Source of the DNA: Taibaiella soli
GTDB taxonomy: Bacteria > Bacteroidota > Bacteroidia > Chitinophagales > Chitinophagaceae
DNA length: 64,000 nucleotides
Assembly: GCF_003236175.1 (NCBI RefSeq)
Contig: NZ_QKTW01000022.1
Location: forward strand, 276,530-340,529
Reading direction: 5' to 3'
Made by a program: the position numbers and the translations under genes. Each line of letters opens with the position of its first letter. Within the stretch, counting starts at the first letter, position 1. Below, piece after piece: positions 44,482 through 52,306 of this stretch. Under the pieces are notes generated by a model. That model was not told where the DNA came from, ran no database searches, and saw nothing but the letters and a program-made list of their open reading frames with translations.

Positions 44482-44874
44482 ATGACAATAAACAGACTCG
44501 ACCACCTCGTGCTAACGGTTGCAAATATCGAAGAGACCTGCCGGTTTTATGAACGGGTGCTTGGAATGGAAAGGGAGGTTTTTGGCAATGGGCGGATAGC
44601 ACTGAAGTTCGGCAATCAAAAGATCAATTTGCACTTGAAAGGCCATGAGATAGATCCTAAAGCAGATAAGCCAACGCCGGGTGCAGCGGATTTATGCTTT
44701 ATTACGGACACATTAATCGATGAAGTAATCGCGGAACTCATTGCACAGAATGTACCGTTGTTAGAAACGAAGGTGCCACGTACCGGCGCAAATGGCCCGA
44801 TCGTTTCGGTATACTTCCGCGATCCGGATTTGAATTTGATTGAATTGAGTAATTACGTTACAGTTGACAATTGA
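44482..44874 (+). CDS. VOC-superfamily (glyoxalase-like) protein
   Basis: 130 residues, one vicinal-oxygen-chelate domain: RLDHLVLTVANIEETCRFYE (His as first metal ligand), GNGRIALKFGNQKINLHLKG, the middle PGAADLCFITDTLIDEVIAE and the final RDPDLNLIELSNYV with Glu as last ligand. It resembles small cytoplasmic VOC proteins (YwkD/virulence-protein-like) acting on glutathione- or bacillithiol-type adducts or antibiotics. Substrate unknown. Single gene. Confidence 0.85.
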   Translation: MTINRLDHLVLTVANIEETCRFYERVLGMEREVFGNGRIALKFGNQKINLHLKGHEIDPKADKPTPGAADLCFITDTLIDEVIAELIAQNVPLLETKVPRTGANGPIVSVYFRDPDLNLIELSNYVTVDN

Positions 44875-44914
44875 TAAAGAGTGTATAGAATACTCGTTTT
44901 GTGTTTTCTTGCCT

Positions 44915-46552
44915 TTATTCTTTCGTCTCTGATATTTTCAACAGGAAGTCTTTCGGAAATTCCGGATTGCCTTTCTTCCATTTTATCTGCTGCCATTCAC
45001 CGGTAGGATGAATCGTTGTCATCTCTTTTCCGTTCTTTAATTGCAATGGAAGTGTGAAACCCGGTATGATATTCGTAAAGCGGAAATGCAGTTCTTTTCC
45101 TTTGGTATAATACTCCAGCTGTGGAATCAGGTTGCTGCGCAGATATTGATCAAACAGCGGTTGCAGATCGAGGCCCGATGTTTTAATGATGTATTGCTCA
45201 AACTCAGTTTCGGTAACGGTTTTGTGGTAAAATTCTTTGTTCAGCCCACGTAATAACTGACGGAATTTTTCATCATCATTGAGCATTGCACGAATCATGT
45301 GCACCACTGCACTGCCTTTGTCGTATTTGTCGCTGCTGCCTTCGTCGTTAACCCCGTAATTTGCAATTACAGGTTGGTCGTTCGTGATATTCCGCCATTC
45401 GCCGCGGATGTAATCGAACGCTTTTTCTTTACCCAGCAGACATTCTGCATAAAGCCCTTCGCTATATGTTGTCCAGCCTTCATGAATCCAGTTGTCAGCA
45501 ATGTCTTTTGCTGTGATGTTATTGCCAAACCATTCGTGTCCGCTTTCATGGATGATGATAAAATCAAAGCTCATTCCAACGCCGGTGTTGCTTCTGTCGC
45601 GGCCCATGTAGCCCATTTTGTAGCTATTGCCATAAGCAACCGCACTCTGGTGTTCCATGCCCAGATAGGGAGCTTCTACTAATTTGTAACCATCTTCATA
45701 AAAAGGATATGGTCCCATCCAGTATTCAAAGCAGCGCAACATCGGTTTTACTTCCGCAAATTGTTTTCGTGCTTTTGACTCATTGTAACGAAGCGCATAA
45801 AAATCGAGATCCAGTTTTCCTTTTTCACCGTTCAGCGTATCACTCCAATGAATGTAGTCACCGATGTAGAAAGTGACGTCGTAAGTATTAATCGGATTTT
45901 TGATCAGATAGTCGACGCGATGCATGCCTGCTGTAGTATTCGTAGTTGCCTGCAAACGTCCATTGCTGATGCAGTCCAGTCCCTCCGGCACTTCCAGCGC
46001 TACATTCATGCCGTTATCCGGTTCATCACCCTGGTCGTCTTTACATGGCCACCAAACGCTTGCGCCCAGGCCCTGACAGGCAACTGCTATCCAGGGTTTG
46101 CCCACGCTGTCTTTGATCCAGATAAAACCGCCGTCCCACGGCGCATGTTCCGCGACTTTCGGTTTGCCGTGATAGACAGCTGTGATTTCTTTTTCTGTTC
46201 CCACCGGCAGTTGACTAAACGGATATTTTACCCACCATACATTACCGTCTTTGCTGAAATTAAGTTCCTTTCCATCCATCATAATATGGTCCATAAACAT
46301 AAGTTCCTGCAAATCGAGCTGTAGGCTGTCATGAGGCTGTGCCGTAATCTTGAAGGTTATTCTGTTGCTTCCGGAAATGCTTTGATTGGCGGTATCGAAT
46401 TTTACGGAAAGATCGTAATGCTGTACGTCCCACCAATAGCGACCAATGCCGTTGCTGCCGCGAAGGGTGTCCTGATGGTTATAAAAAGCAAAACTGGTAT
46501 TTGCGGAGAGCAAATACCAGCTAAGTAATATTACAGAGATGAGTTTGTTCAT
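44915..46552 (-). CDS. Secreted M1-family metallopeptidase (short form)
   Basis: 545 residues with a signal peptide (about 1-22, ending NTSFAF). The N-terminal beta domain begins YDLSVKFDTANQSISGSNRI. The exopeptidase motif appears as GMEHQSAVAYG and the zinc site is HESGHEWFGN (His near 335) with the third ligand in NWIHEGWTTYSE (near 357). It lacks the large C-terminal helical domain of aminopeptidase N (usually about 850 residues), a form common in Bacteroidota. Likely a periplasmic or exported aminopeptidase; substrates unknown. Confidence 0.9.
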   Translation of the reverse strand: MNKLISVILLSWYLLSANTSFAFYNHQDTLRGSNGIGRYWWDVQHYDLSVKFDTANQSISGSNRITFKITAQPHDSLQLDLQELMFMDHIMMDGKELNFSKDGNVWWVKYPFSQLPVGTEKEITAVYHGKPKVAEHAPWDGGFIWIKDSVGKPWIAVACQGLGASVWWPCKDDQGDEPDNGMNVALEVPEGLDCISNGRLQATTNTTAGMHRVDYLIKNPINTYDVTFYIGDYIHWSDTLNGEKGKLDLDFYALRYNESKARKQFAEVKPMLRCFEYWMGPYPFYEDGYKLVEAPYLGMEHQSAVAYGNSYKMGYMGRDRSNTGVGMSFDFIIIHESGHEWFGNNITAKDIADNWIHEGWTTYSEGLYAECLLGKEKAFDYIRGEWRNITNDQPVIANYGVNDEGSSDKYDKGSAVVHMIRAMLNDDEKFRQLLRGLNKEFYHKTVTETEFEQYIIKTSGLDLQPLFDQYLRSNLIPQLEYYTKGKELHFRFTNIIPGFTLPLQLKNGKEMTTIHPTGEWQQIKWKKGNPEFPKDFLLKISETKE

Positions 46553-46607
46553 CTGTATTTATTTTTTGAGTTGAAAGGTAAACGACCGCGGCCATTTACA
46601 CGGCCAG

Positions 46608-47534
46608 CTATTTAAAGTCTTTTACCTCTACATCAAAGATAAGGACTGAATTGGCAGGAATCAACGGGCTTGGGCTTCTTTCGCCGTAAGCCAATCCTGA
46701 AGGGATATACAAAGTACCTTTACCACCTTTTTTCAGCAGTGCAATACCTTCATCCCAGCCTCTGATCACCTGGCCTTGACCGAGTGCAAAAGAGAATGGT
46801 TCTACGTGTTTGAATTGCGGATCAACGTTTGAGTCGAATTTAGCGCCGCTCATCGTCATGCCGGTATAGTTTACAGTAACCTGCTGACCTGGTTTCGGAT
46901 TGTCACCGGTACCTGGGTTTGTAATTACATAATAAAGACCGGAAGCAGTTTTTTGTGGTTTCAGGTTATTTTTTGCGAAGTAATCCTGAAGCGCTTTATC
47001 ATCAGCATTGATCTGTGCTTTTGCGTGTGCTTCTGCCTCTGCTTTCTGCTGTTCTGGTGTTTTTACAGACACAACCTGAATGTCGTATTCAACATGCATG
47101 TTTTCGCCTTTCTTCATCCATGGCATAGGCTGGCTGCCCATTTTCAGGAGCGAATCCAGCGGCACGCGGAAAATAGCGCTATCACCTTCAGTCAGCATTA
47201 CCAGACCGTCAGACAGGTCGCCTTTGAATGCCGGCGCCGGTACCTGGAATGGAACTGGCTGATTGTTGTTCATTTTACGTGAATCAAACAAAATGCTATC
47301 ACCAATGTGTGTATGGATATGCACTTCCATGAAGTCACCAACTTTTGCCAGTTGTGTGCCCGGAGCGTCTTTTACAATTTTGTATTCCAGTCCGTCTTTA
47401 GTTGTTTTAAAGCCGGCAGGAGTTTTGTACGCAGCAGCTGCAGGTACTTTTTTCGGAGCTTCTTTTTTAGCTTGTGCGCCGGCTGGAATAGCCAATGAAA
47501 GCAGGGCAGCGGCGGTCAACAATTTCTTTGCCAT
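46608..47534 (-). CDS. FKBP-type peptidyl-prolyl isomerase, exported
   Basis: 308 residues from the ATG at 47534, which starts a signal peptide (AKKLLTAAALLSLAIPAGA, then QAKKE); the frame to 47579 is an extension. A degenerate FKBP-like domain (about 45-150) is followed by a coil and a full C-terminal FKBP domain (about 215-308: VNYTGMTMSGAKFDSN, FALGQGQVIRGWDEG, LYIPSGLAYGERSPSPLIPAN, LIFDVEV). It folds proline-containing proteins in the periplasm. Paralogue of the lipoprotein next door (gap 92 bases), and probably in the same transcript. Confidence 0.88.
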   Translation of the reverse strand: MAKKLLTAAALLSLAIPAGAQAKKEAPKKVPAAAAYKTPAGFKTTKDGLEYKIVKDAPGTQLAKVGDFMEVHIHTHIGDSILFDSRKMNNNQPVPFQVPAPAFKGDLSDGLVMLTEGDSAIFRVPLDSLLKMGSQPMPWMKKGENMHVEYDIQVVSVKTPEQQKAEAEAHAKAQINADDKALQDYFAKNNLKPQKTASGLYYVITNPGTGDNPKPGQQVTVNYTGMTMSGAKFDSNVDPQFKHVEPFSFALGQGQVIRGWDEGIALLKKGGKGTLYIPSGLAYGERSPSPLIPANSVLIFDVEVKDFK

Positions 47535-47626
47535 AGTTATTTTAAAAGGGTATTTAAATACAAACCGGCGGTACAACATTGCTATACTGCCGGTTCTTTT
47601 TATTGATACGTTTTGATTGCTGATAA

Positions 47627-48553
47627 TTATTGAACAGCCGGAGGCGCTTGTTGTGCAGCAGCGCTTGCAGGCGGAGCGGCTTTAATATCCAGTATTTCTA
47701 CATCAAACATCAGGATGCCATTTGCAGGAAGGTTTGGATTTTGGCCGTTGGTACCGTAAGCCAGTGTAGACGGAATATACAGCGTTGCTTTGCTGCCTTT
47801 AGGCAACAGGGAAACACCTTCGTCCCAACCTGGAATAACCTGACCCTGACCAACTACGAAAGACAGTGGTTTTACGTGACCGAACTGTGGATCGAGGTTA
47901 GAATCAAACGCTTTGCCTTCGAGGCTTTTACCTGTATAGTTTACAGTTACTTCCTGACCTGGTTTTGGAGGAGCACCTGCACCTTGTTTAGTGACTACGA
48001 AATACAGACCAGAAGCTGTTTTTTCTGGTTTGATGTTGTTTTTAGCGAAGAAATCCTGAAGGATTTTATCGTCAACACCTTTTTGTTCTGCAGCTTTAGT
48101 TTGTTGTTCAGCCTGTGCCTCTTTTTGTGATTTTACACCAACGAGCACCACATCATACTCAACAAATTTCTTGTCTTTCATGAAAGGCAGGATCTGAGCG
48201 CCTGTTTTCTTGATAGAATCAAGTGAAACGTGGAATACCGCGCTATCACCTACAGTCATCATCATTACGCCTTCTGGCATGTCACCTTTAAATGAGCTTT
48301 GCATCAGCGGGAAAGAAACCGGCTGGTTATTGTTCATTTTGTAAGTGCTGAACAGTTCGCTGTCGCCAACTTTTGTGATGATGTGCAACTCTACGATATC
48401 ACCGAGAGCAGGTTTTTTATCGCCGGGAACATCTTTTACGATTCTATATTCCAGACCGTTTGGTGTTTTTTTGAAACCGTCTTTAGGTCCACAAGAAGCA
48501 AGTCCAAAAATTGTAGCGCCTAACAAGGCAAACGGAACGATACGCTTGATCAT
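47627..48553 (-). CDS. FKBP-type peptidyl-prolyl isomerase, lipoprotein
   Basis: 308 residues. Lipoprotein signal with lipobox FGLASC followed by GPKDG. Same two-domain plan as its neighbour: a degenerate FKBP-like part (about 30-140: DIVELHIITKVGDSELFSTY, VMMMTVGDSAVFHV), a coiled link, and an active C-terminal FKBP domain (VNYTGKSLEGKAFDSN, FVVGQGQVIPGWDEG, LYIPSTLAYG). An Ala/Pro-rich tail ends the chain. Membrane-attached periplasmic foldase. It appears to be a tandem duplicate of the gene at 46608. Confidence 0.88.
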   Translation of the reverse strand: MIKRIVPFALLGATIFGLASCGPKDGFKKTPNGLEYRIVKDVPGDKKPALGDIVELHIITKVGDSELFSTYKMNNNQPVSFPLMQSSFKGDMPEGVMMMTVGDSAVFHVSLDSIKKTGAQILPFMKDKKFVEYDVVLVGVKSQKEAQAEQQTKAAEQKGVDDKILQDFFAKNNIKPEKTASGLYFVVTKQGAGAPPKPGQEVTVNYTGKSLEGKAFDSNLDPQFGHVKPLSFVVGQGQVIPGWDEGVSLLPKGSKATLYIPSTLAYGTNGQNPNLPANGILMFDVEILDIKAAPPASAAAQQAPPAVQ

Positions 48554-48591
48554 GTTTATTTATTATCTGTTGTTCTTTTCTAGGTTTTTAA

Positions 48592-49590
48592 TTATCGGGG
48601 GTGAATATCGGACAAAATTTCCTTAAATTTTGCAATAGTGTCAGAAAAAGTTGTTGTGGAGCGCCCACCAGACGCATTAAAATGTCCACCACCGGAGAAA
48701 TGCTCACGGGCAAATTTGTTTACGTCGAAGTCCCCTTTGCTTCGGAATGAGAGTTTTACCTCGTCGTTCCGTTCTGTGATCAGTGTGGCAAATTTGATGC
48801 CGGCAATGCTGAGCGGGTAGTTAACGAGTCCTTCCGTATCACCGGTACTCAGCTGAAAAAGCTGTAGGTCCTTGCGTGAAATTGTTACCAGTCCGGTATT
48901 CCATTTTGGGAAAATTTCCATGCGTTCGATCAGCATGTAACCTACAAAACGCATTCGGTTTACTGACCAGGAATCGTAAACTTCCTCATGTATCTTGCTG
49001 TGCTCCAGTCCGCGACGCTTCAGGTCTGCAATCATTTCATGCACACTAGCCGTTGTCACCGGAAAACGGAAAGAGCCGGTATCGGTCATTACACCAGTAT
49101 AAAGGCAAGCTGCTGTGTTCAGATCTATAAAGGAATTACCGTTGTGGAGGTTGATGAAATCATAAACCATTTCGCAGGTGCTGCTTTTCTCCGGAATGCT
49201 CATGCCATAGTCCCATACTGGCTTGGGAAACATGTGGTGATCAATCAGCACTTTTGGCTGCGTCGCTTCGGTCAGAAACGGTTCCATCAGTTTCACCCGG
49301 TTGAAATCGTTGAAGTCGAGGCAGAAAATAATATCAGACGCCTTCAGTGCTTCTTGAGATTTTTTAGTTTCTGCTTCATAATTATATACTGCTTCAATAC
49401 CCGGCATCCACATCAGGAAATCCGGTACCTCACTTGGTGAAACCGGTGTGACCTCATGGCCGCGCAAAGTCAGGTAATGATATAGCCCGAGCATACTGCC
49501 AATCGCATCGCCGTCCGGCTTATGATGCGTGGTAATAAAAATCTTCTTCGGAGACTGTAATAATGGAAAAACGTCCTGGATCTGTTTCAT
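48592..49590 (-). CDS. nrnA: DHH-family phosphoesterase (NrnA-type oligoribonuclease/pAp phosphatase)
   Basis: 332 residues from the ATG at 49590; the frame to 49677 is only an extension. DHH domain with HHKPDGDAIGSMLGL, a Asp-Phe-Asn segment (FCLDFNDFNR), LIDHHMFPKP (the DHH triad), and GVMTDTGSFRF. The DHHA1 domain closes with GGGHFNASGG. These are the motifs of bifunctional NrnA, which degrades short RNAs (2-5 nt) and dephosphorylates 3'-phosphoadenosine 5'-phosphate. The -7 box at 49598-49605 lies 7 bases before the ATG. Confidence 0.88.
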   Translation of the reverse strand: MKQIQDVFPLLQSPKKIFITTHHKPDGDAIGSMLGLYHYLTLRGHEVTPVSPSEVPDFLMWMPGIEAVYNYEAETKKSQEALKASDIIFCLDFNDFNRVKLMEPFLTEATQPKVLIDHHMFPKPVWDYGMSIPEKSSTCEMVYDFINLHNGNSFIDLNTAACLYTGVMTDTGSFRFPVTTASVHEMIADLKRRGLEHSKIHEEVYDSWSVNRMRFVGYMLIERMEIFPKWNTGLVTISRKDLQLFQLSTGDTEGLVNYPLSIAGIKFATLITERNDEVKLSFRSKGDFDVNKFAREHFSGGGHFNASGGRSTTTFSDTIAKFKEILSDIHPR

Positions 49591-49597
49591 CGAACCG

Positions 49598-49605
49598 CAA
49601 AAATA
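49598..49605 (-). promoter_or_regulatory. -7 promoter box just before nrnA
   Basis: TATTTTTG on the minus strand, 7 bases before the ATG at 49590. The -33 box is not evident. Confidence 0.45.
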
Positions 49606-49620
49606 ATGTGGGAATACGAA

Positions 49621-49721
49621 AAAATGTGTCAAATGTGGTGAATGTGGAAAATGTGGTTTGTGCACTCGTATAATCATAGATTAATTGCCGGCAGACACAT
49701 TCACCATATTCGTCACATTTT
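49621..49721. repeat. Inverted repeat between nrnA and hutI
   Basis: Arms of 26 bases at 49621-49646 and 49696-49721 (text AAATGTGGTGAATGTG and its near complement), with about four mismatches. It may be a weak terminator for the imidazolonepropionase gene or a dispersed element. Confidence 0.45.
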
Positions 49722-49727
49722 ACCACG

Positions 49728-50966
49728 TTAATACAATACCCCGTTCAGAATCATTTTATGTACCGGATTGTTTCCGAAATCATAAGGAATATATGCCAGT
49801 GAATTCATCTTCTTCGTGAGGATAAGATTTGCTTTCTTGCCGACAGCGATGGTTCCGAGCTCGTTTTGTAATTCCATAGCTGCTGCGCCGTTGAGCGTTA
49901 CCGCATGAACTGCTTCTTCCGGCGTCATTTTTAATTGGGTACAAGCCATCGTGAGCAATAATGGTACATTTCCCGAAGGGCAGGTCCCCGGATTGTAGTC
50001 CGTAGCCAGACAAACCGGCAAACCGGCATCAATGATTTTACGGGCAGGCTGGTATTGAATACCGAGGAAAAATGCAGCACCCGGCAGCAGGGTAGGAATC
50101 GTATTGCTGTTGCGCAGACATTCTATTTCCGCTTCGCCCACACATTCCAGGTGATCTACGCTTACCGCATTATGTTTTACGCCAACCTGAACACCACCGC
50201 TATAATGCAATTGATTTGCGTGGATTTTAGGTTTCAGGCCATGTTTCCATCCAGCTTCCAGCAAGCGGTCAGTATCTGCAACGCTAAAAAATCCTTCTTC
50301 GCAAAACGCATCCATATAATCCGCCAGCCCTTCACCGGCCACGCGTGGCAGCATTTCTTCAATGATTAATTTTATATATGCTTCGTGGTCGTTTTTATAT
50401 TCGAGCGGGTAGGCGTGTGCCGCCAGAAAGGAAGCTTTTACCGGAACGGGTGCATTTTCCTTCAGTTTGCGGATTACACGCAGCATCTTTAGTTCTGATT
50501 CTGTCGTCAGGCCATAACCACTCTTAATTTCAATAGCGCCGGTACCTTGAGCCATCACTTCGAGCAGTCGTTCGTATGCCGAATCATATAATGCTTCTTC
50601 GCTGGTTTCGTTCAGACGGCGGGCCGAATTGAGGATACCACCGCCTTTACGTGCGATTTCTTCATAGCTCATGCCTTTGATACGGTATTCAAATTCTTGC
50701 TCGCGGGGCGCAGCAAATACCAGATGTGTGTGTGAATCGCACCAGGCAGGCAATACCAGACGGCCGCAGGCATCGATCGTTTCGTCAGCATGCATTTCCG
50801 GCATGGAGGCCATGTCTCCAAAACTATGAATGAGTCCGTTTTCAATCAGCAGCCAGGCGTTGTGGAGTTTTGGCATTTCCGCCATTTCCGCGCCTGCTAC
50901 GCGCGTCCGGCGGTGAACTGTTTCGGTTTGGTAAAGCTCGTGTATATGTGTAAGGAGTAAGCGCAT
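49728..50966 (-). CDS. hutI: Imidazolonepropionase
   Basis: 412 residues from the ATG at 50966; the longer frame to 51062 has no feature. Amidohydrolase fold: DSHTHLVFAAPREQEF (metal-binding His pair), GIEIKSGYGLTTE-like (AIEIKSGYGL), HAHAYPLEYK-like (AAHAYPLEY), DAFCEEGFFS, HANQL, SVDHLECVGE, LATDYNPGTCPSGNVPLLL. These segments are diagnostic for HutI, which opens the imidazolone ring in histidine degradation (product N-formimino-glutamate). Other hut genes are not in the window, so the pathway is split or they lie elsewhere. Confidence 0.92.
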   Translation of the reverse strand: MRLLLTHIHELYQTETVHRRTRVAGAEMAEMPKLHNAWLLIENGLIHSFGDMASMPEMHADETIDACGRLVLPAWCDSHTHLVFAAPREQEFEYRIKGMSYEEIARKGGGILNSARRLNETSEEALYDSAYERLLEVMAQGTGAIEIKSGYGLTTESELKMLRVIRKLKENAPVPVKASFLAAHAYPLEYKNDHEAYIKLIIEEMLPRVAGEGLADYMDAFCEEGFFSVADTDRLLEAGWKHGLKPKIHANQLHYSGGVQVGVKHNAVSVDHLECVGEAEIECLRNSNTIPTLLPGAAFFLGIQYQPARKIIDAGLPVCLATDYNPGTCPSGNVPLLLTMACTQLKMTPEEAVHAVTLNGAAAMELQNELGTIAVGKKANLILTKKMNSLAYIPYDFGNNPVHKMILNGVLY

Positions 50967-51150
50967 CGTTGTAAGTTTCAGCCCGCTAAGATAAACAATC
51001 AACCCCAACCCTGAAGGAGCGTCTTGGTGGGTGTGACGACGGTGATTGATAAACTTTGTCAAACGTCAGATATGAAACGTCAATGATGTAATTAAATGTC
51101 GTATTAATGGCAGTAGATATCGCTCGTATTTTTATTTCATTTTGGCAGCA

Positions 51151-51930
51151 CTCGTGTTTGTCACCCTGACGCAAGGAAGGGTCCCGCGTAGTGTGTGCCT
51201 GTATTGTTGCGGGATCCCTCTTTCATCGGGATGACAGTGGAATTATACACTCGTGTTTGTCACCCTGACGCAAGGAAGGGGCCCGCGAAATGTGTGCCTA
51301 TATTGTTGCGAGATCCCTCTTTCATCGGGATGACAGTGGAATTATATACTCGCGTTTGTCACCCTGACGAAGGAAGGGTCCCGCGAAATGTGTGCCTATA
51401 TTGTTGCGGGATCCCTCTTTCATCGGGATGACAGTGGAATTATATACTCGTGTTTGTCACCCTGACGAAGGAAGGGTCCCGCGAAATGTGTGCCTATATT
51501 GTTGCGGGATCCGTCTTTCATCGGGATGACAGTGGAATTATATACTCGTGTTTGTCACCCTGACGCAAGGAAGGGTCCCGCGTAGTGTGTGCCTATATTG
51601 TTGCGGGATCCCTCTTTCATCGGGATGACAGTGGAATTATATACTCGTGTTTGTCACCCTGACGCAAGGAAGGGTCCCGCGAAATGTGTGCCTATATTGT
51701 TGCGGGATCCGTCTTTCATCGGGATGACAGTGGAATTATACACTCGTGTTTGTCACCCTGACGCAAGGAAGGGTCCCGCGAAATGTGTGCCTATATTGTT
51801 GCGGGATCCCTCTTTCATCGGGATGACAGTGGAATTATACACTCGTGTTTGTCACCCTGACGAAGGAAGGGGCCCGCGTAGTGTGTGCCTGTTTTATTAC
51901 GGGATTCCTCGTCGCCTCGGGGTGACAACC
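51151..51930. repeat. Tandem array of 99-base palindromic units
   Basis: Eight units start at 51151, 51250, 51349, 51447, 51545, 51644, 51743 and 51842, spaced 98 or 99 bases. Each reads CTCGTGTTTGTCACCCTGAC, AGGAAGGGTCCCGCG, a short middle with TGTGCCTATATTGTT, GCGGGATCCCTCTTTCATCG, GGATGACAGTGGAATTATA. The first and second halves are imperfect inverse complements (GTCACCCTGA with TCGGGATGAC; GGGTCCCGC with GCGGGATCCC), so each unit can fold into a hairpin. Units are almost identical except the last, which is degenerate. There are no unique spacers, so it is not CRISPR. Apparent reading frames across it follow the repeat and are not genes. Confidence 0.85.
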
Positions 51931-51997
51931 GCGAGGTGTGTTGTTTCTCAGGAGTGGCGTTCGAAGGATTGTGCCAAACGTCTTCAAAACGAAAATT

Positions 51998-52228
51998 GAT
52001 GCTAAAAGCATGGAACTCGATGTCCGGAACATTGACGCCGACTCTAAAAGCATCGACGTTGATGTTAACAGCATGAACGTTGAAGCTCGGAGCATCGACG
52101 CTGATGTTCCGGACACCGATGTTGATACTAAAAGCATCGACATCGATGTTCTGAGTGTGGACATTGATGCTCGGAGCATGGAAATTGACTCTTTTAGTAT
52201 CGACGTTGACTCTAAAAGAGTCAATTTG
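51998..52228. repeat. 21-base minisatellite, eleven units
   Basis: Eleven consecutive 21-base units; in the plus frame they give heptads such as DSKSIDV, DTKSIDI, DARSMEI, EARSIDA. The minus strand is also open. Units differ by substitution, not by length. It follows the 99-base array directly and precedes the C45 gene's promoter. The frame runs into that gene without a stop, but a consensus promoter at 52274-52303 and a membrane helix right after the ATG at 52307 argue that the repeat is outside the protein. Confidence 0.7.
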
Positions 52229-52273
52229 ACAGATTGTACAACACCCTCAAATGTTGATTGCCGAATCGTCGAA

Positions 52274-52303
52274 TTGCCGGATTATCGAATTAACCTAAAT
52301 TTG
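52274..52303 (+). promoter_or_regulatory. Consensus promoter of the C45 gene, leaderless
   Basis: TTG (52274-52276), 19 bases, TAAATTTG (52296-52303), then CGG and the ATG at 52307. Both boxes fit; the predicted transcript start is at or very near the start codon. Confidence 0.7.
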
Positions 52304-52306
52304 CGG

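Noticed and set aside
51151..51930. CRISPR array
   Set aside because: Whole 98-99-base units are near-identical, there are no unique spacers, and no cas gene is near.
51938..52306. N-terminal 123-residue extension of the C45 protein
   Set aside because: It starts inside the repeat array and crosses the minisatellite; a consensus promoter lies immediately before the ATG at 52307, which begins a basic stretch and membrane helix.
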